Shown in pieces: positions 1 to 5,916 of a stretch of DNA of 64,000 bases. This DNA comes from Adlercreutzia wanghongyangiae. GTDB taxonomy: Bacteria > Actinomycetota > Coriobacteriia > Coriobacteriales > Eggerthellaceae. Location: positions 186,001 through 250,000 of the forward strand of contig NZ_JAYMFF010000002.1 in assembly GCF_035989245.1 (NCBI RefSeq). Reading direction: 5' to 3'. The notes under the pieces are model-generated. The model was not told the origin of the DNA. It searched no databases and saw only the letters and a list, made by a program, of their open reading frames with translations. Each line of letters begins with the position of its first letter. The stretch's first letter is position 1. Both the position numbers and the translations under genes were made by a program.

Positions 1-1
1 T

Positions 2-142
2 ATCTACCTCGATTCAGAGTGCATCCCTTCCCTAGAGGCCCTGAGGACGCTATGTAGCCTTGTTTACCCACAGGGCTTCACCGTTTCCCTTGTGCGGGTG
101 CAGAACTCAATGGGAGACCTGGAAATACTCAGTAAAGAATAG
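2..142 (+). CDS. 3' end of an unidentified CDS (partial)
   Basis: Reading frame 2 is open from the first base of the window to a TAG at 140-142 and gives 46 residues ending DLEILSKE. The other two forward frames are closed by stops in the same stretch. An AGGAG motif just after the stop serves the next gene, which fits an operon. The fragment is too short to identify. Its position upstream of a membrane protein and an FtsK-like ATPase makes an element-borne gene likely. Confidence 0.5.
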   Translation: MYLDSECIPSLEALRTLCSLVYPQGFTVSLVRVQNSMGDLEILSKE

Positions 143-153
143 GAGATAAGATC

Positions 154-924
154 ATGGCAGATAATTCACAACGTCCGAAGAATGACAACGACTATGGCCC
201 TTTCAACAGGTTTGCATATGGCAGCGATCAGAGCGATCAACAGCCCAAGGAACTGTGGAAGCCACAGCGCACTTCCAACGCAACCACAGCCCTCATCGTT
301 GCAGCCCTCGGCTTCTTAATCCTTTGGGCTATCGACTACGCTGCTCACGTTGACGCAGTGGCCCAACTAGGAATCGCCGTTCTCATCGACGCGCTGAAGT
401 CAGTGCACGAGATAGTGGCGTTCCTGCTTTCCCCTGCATCCCTTGTCATCGGCATTGTTCTTCTCGTTGGAGGGATAGCCCTGGAGATGTGGGAGCAGAC
501 GAGAACCCCACCTCCAATGTACAGGGTGCGTGATGAACTCATCACCGCCCTCATCGACTCTGGCATATTGAAGCCTGATGTTGAGCGTATGAACAGCCAG
601 ATTCGCATATTCCCCTCAAGCCATTACGACAGACTTAACCATTGCTACTCATTGGAGTTTGAACTGAAGTCTGTAAAGGCAACTCCTGACCGCATGGAAA
701 AACTGCAAGAAGGTCTTGCTAGCGCCTTTTACAAGGCCCAGGAGGTGGAACTGGAACCATCCAGGGATAAGCGAGGCAACCAGGTAGGCTGGCTGTTGCA
801 CGTCTTCTACGACGTAGACCCCTTCTCGAAGACCCTTGAGCAAAACAACCCCTTTGACGATGACCCGCTGGCCCCAGCGGACAAGGCAACGAGAATCAAG
901 AAGATAATGAGAGCAGGTAGGTAA
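154..924 (+). CDS. Membrane protein of an integrated element
   Basis: A 256-residue protein with a hydrophilic N-terminus of about 40 residues, two hydrophobic segments (about residues 45-62 and 90-108) and a soluble C-terminal domain of about 145 residues ending in a basic stretch. AGGAGATAAG precedes the ATG by a good distance. It lies 3 bp before a small coiled-coil gene and two genes before an FtsK-like ATPase, an arrangement seen in actinobacterial conjugative or plasmid-like elements, where small Spd-type membrane proteins help DNA spread. No family was recognised from sequence, so the transfer role is inferred from context only. Confidence 0.6.
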   Translation: MADNSQRPKNDNDYGPFNRFAYGSDQSDQQPKELWKPQRTSNATTALIVAALGFLILWAIDYAAHVDAVAQLGIAVLIDALKSVHEIVAFLLSPASLVIGIVLLVGGIALEMWEQTRTPPPMYRVRDELITALIDSGILKPDVERMNSQIRIFPSSHYDRLNHCYSLEFELKSVKATPDRMEKLQEGLASAFYKAQEVELEPSRDKRGNQVGWLLHVFYDVDPFSKTLEQNNPFDDDPLAPADKATRIKKIMRAGR

Positions 925-926
925 CC

Positions 927-1148
927 ATGACGAAGATAAACAAGTCCCAGGCCCTGAAGTACAAGGCAATGCGCGACCAGTACCGCAGTGAGCGCACCTC
1001 ACTCATAGCAGAGCACAACGCCAGGATGGCAATGCTCATGAAGATGATCGATGAAGAATGCGCCTCCCATCACCGCAAACTCTCCTACCTGGAAAAAGAG
1101 TTTGAATTCAATGTTCAGAGCATCGGCATTGGAAATGAGGTGGCCTAG
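927..1148 (+). CDS. Small charged helical protein
   Basis: A 73-residue protein, strongly charged and almost certainly helical. The stretch KYKAMRDQYRSERTSL and the Met-rich segment after it look like a coiled coil. It starts 3 bp after the membrane protein and its stop abuts the ATG of the FtsK-like gene, so the three genes are translated from one message. No known family recognised; it may be an accessory factor of the neighbouring ATPase. Confidence 0.55.
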   Translation: MTKINKSQALKYKAMRDQYRSERTSLIAEHNARMAMLMKMIDEECASHHRKLSYLEKEFEFNVQSIGIGNEVA

Positions 1149-1955
1149 ATGGATATGCTCGTTGGATATGACAAGATGCGCAATGAGGTGCGCATGGACA
1201 TAAATGACCCCATGAGAATAGGTCTGCTAGCGTCCTCTGGCTCAGGCAAGACAACCCTCCTGCAGAACATCGTGCTCATGCTCTCACGTGAGTTGAGGGA
1301 AAGAGTGCAATTTCTTGGAATGGATCCGAAGTTGTCGTCTCTGACCTCGATAGAGCCGAGGTTCAGTGTGCCAGTGTTCACCCAGCCAGCGACCTGGCTC
1401 CCAACCATGAACAAGATCGAACAAATCATGAATGATCGTCTTGCGGAAATGAGAGCAAGAGGGTGGTCGAAGATCGACCCCATAAAGCACGGCCATGAGT
1501 TCCCGCAGATCATTGTTGTAGTGGAGGAACTTCCCTCCCTCATCAACAACAGTGAACTGAGCAAGAACGAGCAGAACGCTATTCGTGAGTGGTTCGGCTC
1601 CTACCTTCGCATGGCCCGAGCAGCGAACATGGGAATATTGGTTGCCTCCCAGACCTTTGATTCAAGTGTGACCATCGCCACCAGCATCCGCTCGCAGTTC
1701 AACATCAGGTTCATTGGCCGCTGTTCCCTTGGCGACGCGAATCTTTTCTGCGAAGGACAAACCGACAAGTGCAACGTACTGCGCCTCGCAGGCCCAGGAG
1801 AGTTCTTCTTTGCGCAAGATGACTTCAACCAGTGGGTAAGGTTTAAGACCTGGTATACCGATGAGGAACGCATTCGTACCATGGCCCAGGCCTACTCCGT
1901 TGACAACCGTGACATTGGCCTCGGATGGCGCGTCCATAATCCCTTTGAAGACTAA
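1149..1955 (+). CDS. FtsK/SpoIIIE-like DNA translocase ATPase
   Basis: A 268-residue protein. A Walker A motif (ASSGSGKTT, about residues 29-37) follows a short beta-rich start, and a Walker B-like strand IIVVVEEL lies near residues 120-127. ASQTFD and the C-terminal layout match FtsK/SpoIIIE-HerA family domains used for DNA transfer in actinobacterial elements. It is shorter than chromosomal FtsK and has no membrane segments, so it may rely on the membrane protein at 154-924. It is the last gene of the tight cluster, followed by a hairpin. The assignment to conjugal transfer rests on family knowledge and on the tRNA nearby. Confidence 0.75.
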   Translation: MDMLVGYDKMRNEVRMDINDPMRIGLLASSGSGKTTLLQNIVLMLSRELRERVQFLGMDPKLSSLTSIEPRFSVPVFTQPATWLPTMNKIEQIMNDRLAEMRARGWSKIDPIKHGHEFPQIIVVVEELPSLINNSELSKNEQNAIREWFGSYLRMARAANMGILVASQTFDSSVTIATSIRSQFNIRFIGRCSLGDANLFCEGQTDKCNVLRLAGPGEFFFAQDDFNQWVRFKTWYTDEERIRTMAQAYSVDNRDIGLGWRVHNPFED

Positions 1956-1961
1956 CTAAAA

Positions 1962-1993
1962 AGTGCGGTAGGGCTATAGCGCTCAACCGCACT
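1962..1993 (+). terminator. Stem-loop after the FtsK-like gene
   Basis: AGTGCGGT and ACCGCACT form a perfect 8-bp stem with a 16-nt loop, 7 bp after the stop codon. There is no U-run after it, so it is a weak intrinsic terminator or an mRNA 3' end structure. Confidence 0.45.
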
Positions 1994-2064
1994 GCTACAT
2001 TTAGTGAAATTCCAGGTCAACTGCCGAAAATAAGCTCTGGCAGACCTCTTTTCGACCCATTTGC

Positions 2065-2108
2065 TTATGTCATAAACGACATAATTAACACTGTTGACAG
2101 AGTGTCAA
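2065..2108 (+). promoter_or_regulatory. Pair of palindromes before a small element operon
   Basis: Two adjacent inverted repeats: TTATGTC-N6-GACATAA at 2065-2084 and TTGACA-GAG-TGTCAA at 2094-2108. The first A+T-rich repeat and the second one share GTC/GAC half-sites. They end 15 bp before the start at 2124. TTGACA could also act as a -35 box, although then no -10 box fits before the gene, so operator function is the better guess. Confidence 0.4.
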
Positions 2109-2123
2109 ATGAAAGGAGCGAAA

Positions 2124-2534
2124 ATGCAGGTCAACGCGGAATTCAATCAGCTATTCGATGCGCTAGTGCCAGCCCAGGGCAAGGCAGGAACACTGGGCGG
2201 TGAGTTATTACGGGCCACGGCCAGGCTCGGTTACCGTTACTTCAATGACGGCGATATGGTAGGCCGCGATTACGGCAATGAGACGTGCAATGCAGCAGCC
2301 AGGTTCATTGACGAGATGGTAGACCAGGACACTCCTATTCCTGGAATCATCGAATCACTCTGGATTGCCGATGGCCCCGCCTACGAGCAGCAGATCGTCA
2401 CCCTCGTTGACGAGATCGTGTTCTATATCAAGCAACGCCCTTTGCTGATAGTGGAACCCTCTAACTTTGATCTGTTCAACTGGGCGAAAGTAGAGGATTA
2501 CGAGTGGTTCGACCCTGAGGATGAGGAGTGGTAG
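2124..2534 (+). CDS. Acidic hypothetical protein of the element
   Basis: A 136-residue acidic protein with a very acidic C-terminus (FDPEDEEW). ATG 2124 is chosen because AAAGGAG lies at the right distance; upstream in-frame starts at 2094 (TTG) and 2109 have none. The next gene starts 2 bp after the stop. No family recognised. Its acidity and location in the element suggest an accessory protein such as a DNA mimic, but this is speculation. Confidence 0.5.
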   Translation: MQVNAEFNQLFDALVPAQGKAGTLGGELLRATARLGYRYFNDGDMVGRDYGNETCNAAARFIDEMVDQDTPIPGIIESLWIADGPAYEQQIVTLVDEIVFYIKQRPLLIVEPSNFDLFNWAKVEDYEWFDPEDEEW

Positions 2535-2536
2535 CC

Positions 2537-2824
2537 ATGGAGTTCAACACCACCTTCATGCGCGACTTCACCATCGCGGAGCAGTTCGGCACGGCAGCAG
2601 TGCAGGACACCTATGACAGGGTGTTCCAGCAGTGGCACGACGATTACCGCTATCTCACCGATCTTGTCATCGTGCTCAACCGCAAGCTGTGGGGTCATTG
2701 GGAGGTGAACCCAGACTCCTCCTTTACCGCACTCTACAACGAGCTGTGGTCAACGGCCAACGATTACGCACTAGACAACCTGAAGGGGCCTCAGCTGGCC
2801 TACTTCATTGACGCAGTGGACTAA
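2537..2824 (+). CDS. Small acidic hypothetical protein
   Basis: A 95-residue protein rich in aromatic and acidic residues, ending FIDAVD. ATG 2537 is preferred over an overlapping ATG at 2528 because GAGGAG lies upstream at normal spacing. It is translationally coupled to the previous gene and resembles it in general composition (acidic, Trp/Tyr rich). It is the last gene before the tRNA. No known family recognised. Confidence 0.5.
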   Translation: MEFNTTFMRDFTIAEQFGTAAVQDTYDRVFQQWHDDYRYLTDLVIVLNRKLWGHWEVNPDSSFTALYNELWSTANDYALDNLKGPQLAYFIDAVD

Positions 2825-2904
2825 GGAATTTCCTCAACACCGCTGGAAAGACATGGATAGCAGTTAGTAGAAGGTACATTGTTCTGTTTAGATTGGAGTA
2901 GTGC

Positions 2905-2985
2905 AGCTTAACGGAAGTTAACGGATCCGCACACTTCCCGCACACTTTGCTTGGGAAAAGAAAAAGGTCAGCACACTTGCAAGCG
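2905..2985. repeat. Short direct repeats next to the tRNA 3' end
   Basis: Between the last element gene and the tRNA are tandem short repeats: TTAACGGA twice (in CTTAACGGAAGTTAACGGAT), CCGCACACTT twice, and a related GCACACTTGC. Such small repeats are common at recombination ends of tRNA-integrated elements as integrase arm sites, but no integrase gene is in view to support that. Confidence 0.35.
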
Positions 2986-2993
2986 ACTGACCT
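2954..2993 (-). terminator. Intrinsic terminator downstream of tRNA-fMet
   Basis: On the minus strand AGGTCAG pairs with CTGACCT around a loop that contains CTTGCAAG, followed by TTTTTCTTTT. It lies 10 bp beyond the CCA end of the tRNA. Confidence 0.7.
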
Positions 2994-3002
2994 GGTGTTT
3001 CT

Positions 3003-3080
3003 TGGTCGCGGGGGGCGGATTTGAACCACCGACCTTCGGGTTATGAGCCCGACGAGCTGACCAGACTGCTCCACCCCGCA
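3003..3080 (-). tRNA. tRNA-Met (CAT), initiator type
   Basis: The minus strand folds as a tRNA: acceptor GCGGGG pairing with CCCCGC, D-arm with GCAGTCTGGTCAGCTC, anticodon arm CGGGCTCATAACCCG with three G-C pairs on each side (GGG/CCC, the initiator hallmark), T-arm GGTGG-TTCAAAT-CCGCC and an encoded CCA at 3003-3005. Position 1 is U opposite G72, a weak pair, as expected for initiators, which avoid a strong 1-72 pair. Length is 78 nt with CCA. An element lies directly beyond the 3' end, the usual side for tRNA-targeting integrases. Confidence 0.92.
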
Positions 3081-3107
3081 ATGGGTTGCCTCAAAGGGCA
3101 AGGATAT

Positions 3108-3135
3108 ATATTACTCGCTCGGGTGCGGATTGCAA
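3108..3135 (-). promoter_or_regulatory. Promoter of the initiator tRNA
   Basis: On the minus strand TTGCAA (3135-3130), a 16-bp spacer and TAATAT (3113-3108) lie about 28 bp upstream of the tRNA 5' end. Spacing and base match are reasonable for a primary-sigma promoter. Confidence 0.45.
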
Positions 3136-3260
3136 GACTCCGAGCGAACTTTGTCCCATTCGGCACAATTCCTGCACATGTTTACCGCCCCAATAGTCTC
3201 CACGGCAATTTGTCGCATCGCACACGAACGACCATTCTGCTCCGTGCTATGATGCCGCCT

Positions 3261-4247
3261 ATGCTTACCTTCATCAAACAACACGGCATTCCCCTCTGGG
3301 TCTACAAGGCTTCGCTGCTTTTGGCGGCGGCTATCTGGGGCATGGGCACCGTGGTCATCAAATCCACGGTGGACGAGTTCCCGCCTTCCTGGCTCGTGGG
3401 CGTGCGCTTCACGGGCGCGGGTATTATCCTGGCGCTCTGCTGCCTGCGCAAGCTGCAAACACGCCTTGCCGACGCCGACGGCCGCGCCGGTCACGTGCGC
3501 GACGGTGCCATTCTGGGCGCGTTGCTGTTCCTGTCGTACTGGACGAACTCCACCGGCCTTACCGACACCACCGCTTCCAACAGCTCGTTTCTCACTACGC
3601 TGTACGTGGTGATCATCCCCTTCCTCGGCTGGTTCATCATTCGGAAGAAGCCCACGGCGTTCAACATCGTGGCGGCGCTCGCCTGCGTCGGCGGCGTGGC
3701 CTGCGTGGCCTACACGGGCGCTGGTGCCTTCTCGCTGCGCTTCGGCGACATGGTCACGCTGCTCTCGGCGCTGTTCCTCAGCTTGCACGTGCTGTACACA
3801 GCGAAGTTCGCGCCCGGCCGTTCCATGACGGTGCTCACGATCATCCAGTTCATCGTGGCGGGCCTTCTGGGCTTCGTCGTCGGAGCCATCACCGAACCTA
3901 CCCCGAACTTCGCGAACCTCTCGCCCGACACCTGGACGAGCCTCGTCTATCTGACGGTCTTCGCCTCCTGTGTGGCCCTCGGCCTGCAAAACGCCGCCGT
4001 CGCCCGCGTCGATCCCGCCCAAGCGGCCCTCTTCCTCTCCACGGAATGCGTCTTCGGCGTCATCTTCTCAATTCTGCTGCTGGGCGAGACGCTCACACCC
4101 TCGCTATTCGCCGGCTTCGCCCTCATCTTTGTCGGCATCGTCATTAGCGAGTACTTGCCCCTGCGCGCCGAGCGCAAGCGCGAGCAACAACGAGAGGCAC
4201 AAAAAGAAGCGTCGGCCCTCGAAGAGGCCGACGCCTTCATGCGCTAA
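3261..4247 (+). CDS. EamA/DMT-family transporter
   Basis: A protein of 328 residues with about ten hydrophobic segments in two similar halves, the layout of drug/metabolite transporters of the EamA family. The N-terminal half begins KASLLLAAAIWGMGTVVIKST and the second half contains AQAALFLSTECVFGVIFSILLLGETLTP, both typical EamA signatures (conserved Trp-Gly and a Gly-Glu before the last helices). The C-terminus is a charged tail of about 30 residues. No clear ribosome site; ATG 3249, 3252 or 3261 are all possible. Substrate cannot be told from sequence. It is a single gene between the tRNA and purF, divergent from the former. Confidence 0.85.
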   Translation: MLTFIKQHGIPLWVYKASLLLAAAIWGMGTVVIKSTVDEFPPSWLVGVRFTGAGIILALCCLRKLQTRLADADGRAGHVRDGAILGALLFLSYWTNSTGLTDTTASNSSFLTTLYVVIIPFLGWFIIRKKPTAFNIVAALACVGGVACVAYTGAGAFSLRFGDMVTLLSALFLSLHVLYTAKFAPGRSMTVLTIIQFIVAGLLGFVVGAITEPTPNFANLSPDTWTSLVYLTVFASCVALGLQNAAVARVDPAQAALFLSTECVFGVIFSILLLGETLTPSLFAGFALIFVGIVISEYLPLRAERKREQQREAQKEASALEEADAFMR

Positions 4248-4308
4248 AACCTGTAAAGATTCTTATCAGATTCCTCCGAAATCTGTAAAAATTTCTGTCA
4301 GATTCGCC

Positions 4309-5733
4309 CTACTCCCGGCCGTCCCAGCAGTAGGTGCAGATCTTCTCCGGGTCGATGCCGATGGCCTCGATCATGCCCTGGAGGCTCTGGTAGCTCAGGG
4401 AGTCGAAGCCCATGTCCTCGCAGATGGTCTTCAGCAGGCACTGGCCGCGCTCGGTGCTCGCGTCGGCGTACTCGGCCAGATGGTCCAGGCCCTCGTCGCC
4501 CTCAAGCTGATCCACCACGCGGCGGGCGATGAGGTCCATGTCCGACTTGCTGGACGAGAAGCTCAGGTACTTGCAGCTGTACATGATAGGCGGGCACGCG
4601 CTGCGCATGTGCACCTCGGCGGCACCCGAGTCGTACAGGAAGTTCACCGTCTCGCGCAGCTGGGTGCCGCGCACGATGGAGTCGTCCACGAACAGCAGCT
4701 TCTTGTCGCGAATGAGCTCGGGCACGGGCACCTGCTTCATGTTCGCGATCTTGTTGCGCAGATCCTGGTTGGCCGGCATGAACGAGCGCGGCCAGGTAGG
4801 CGTGTACTTGATGAACGGGCGGCCGAAGGGCATGCCGCTTTCCGTGGAGTAGCCGATGGCATGGGGAATGCCCGAATCGGGCACGCCGGCCACATAATCC
4901 ACCTCGGGGCAGGCACCGCGGGCAGCCTCGTCGCGGGCCATGATGGCGCCGTTGCGGTAGCGCATCACTTCCACGTTCATGCCCTCGTAATTGGAATTCG
5001 GATAGCCGTAGTACACCCACATGAAGGCGCACATCTTCATCTCGTCGCGCGCCGGCGAGAGCACCTCCACGGCATCGGGCGTGAGCCGCACGATTTCCGC
5101 CGGGCCCAGCTCGTACTCGTCGTGGTAGCCCAGCTTGTGATAGGCGAAGGACTCGAAAGCCACGCAATGGCCGTTCTCGTCGGCCCCCACCAGCACGGGC
5201 AGACGCCCCATGAAGTCGCGGGCGGCGATGATGTCGCCGTCCTCGGTCATGATGAGCAACGTGAGCGAGCCGTCGATCTTCGACTGCGCGTACTGGATGC
5301 CGGAAACCAGGTCGTCCTTCTGGTTGATGAGCGCAGCCACCAGCTCGGTGGAATTCACCGCGCCGGAACTGAGGGCCATGAACTGGCTGTTGGCCTGGGC
5401 GAAATACTCGCTTACCAGGTCTTCGGCATTATTGATGGCGCCGATGGTGGTAATGGCGAACGTGCCCAGATGCGAGCGCACCAGCAGCGGCTGCGGGTCG
5501 GCATCCGAAATGCACCCGATGGCGCTCGTGCCGTGGAAGCGCACGATGTCGTCCTCGAACTTCGTACGGAAGGGCGTGTTCTCGATGGAGTGGATCTGCC
5601 GTTGGAAGCCGTCCTCGCGATCGCGCACGATCATGCCCGCGCGCCGCGTACCCAGATGAGAGTGATAGTCCACGCCGAAAAACACGTCCAGCACCACGTC
5701 GCGCTGGGAAACCGCACCGAAAAAGCCGCCCAC
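4309..5733 (-). CDS. purF: Amidophosphoribosyltransferase homologue lacking the N-terminal Cys
   Basis: A 474-residue protein. The N-terminal half is a class II glutamine amidotransferase (Ntn) domain and the C-terminal half a phosphoribosyltransferase domain with the PRPP loop LLFVDDSIVRGTQLR (about residues 350-364). Classical PurF starts Met-Cys-Gly with Cys as nucleophile; this protein starts GTG-Gly-Gly-Phe-Phe-Gly. GGAGG lies 5 nt before the GTG and the upstream in-frame codons contain no ATG, GTG or TTG, so a longer Cys-starting form is not available. It may use ammonia rather than glutamine, or be a PurF-like protein of other function. Cysteines near the C-terminus (ACPPIMYSCKY and CTYCW) could bind an Fe-S cluster as in Bacillus-type PurF. 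It stands alone, not in a purine operon. Confidence 0.85.
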   Translation of the reverse strand: MGGFFGAVSQRDVVLDVFFGVDYHSHLGTRRAGMIVRDREDGFQRQIHSIENTPFRTKFEDDIVRFHGTSAIGCISDADPQPLLVRSHLGTFAITTIGAINNAEDLVSEYFAQANSQFMALSSGAVNSTELVAALINQKDDLVSGIQYAQSKIDGSLTLLIMTEDGDIIAARDFMGRLPVLVGADENGHCVAFESFAYHKLGYHDEYELGPAEIVRLTPDAVEVLSPARDEMKMCAFMWVYYGYPNSNYEGMNVEVMRYRNGAIMARDEAARGACPEVDYVAGVPDSGIPHAIGYSTESGMPFGRPFIKYTPTWPRSFMPANQDLRNKIANMKQVPVPELIRDKKLLFVDDSIVRGTQLRETVNFLYDSGAAEVHMRSACPPIMYSCKYLSFSSSKSDMDLIARRVVDQLEGDEGLDHLAEYADASTERGQCLLKTICEDMGFDSLSYQSLQGMIEAIGIDPEKICTYCWDGRE

Positions 5734-5916
5734 AACATCCTCCGTCTCAGAAAGATTGACTGATAACGTCAGTATAAATGGTGCAGATGCGCGAATGTTG
5801 CCTGCCCGTTAAAAGGGCGAAAGAATCTACGAGACGCGCAGGTCACCGCGACCTGAGCCGCGACCGTCGCCGCCGCGTCGCCTTTCCCGAAAACCGAGCC
5901 CCTTGCGCCGGAGCGC

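Noticed and set aside
3021..3260. N-terminal extension of the EamA gene through the tRNA
   Set aside because: It reads through a complete tRNA on the other strand and its promoter; the family starts near base 3261.
3970..5763. A forward open frame of about 600 codons over purF
   Set aside because: Mirror frame of purF and of the EamA gene end; composition of a shadow frame.
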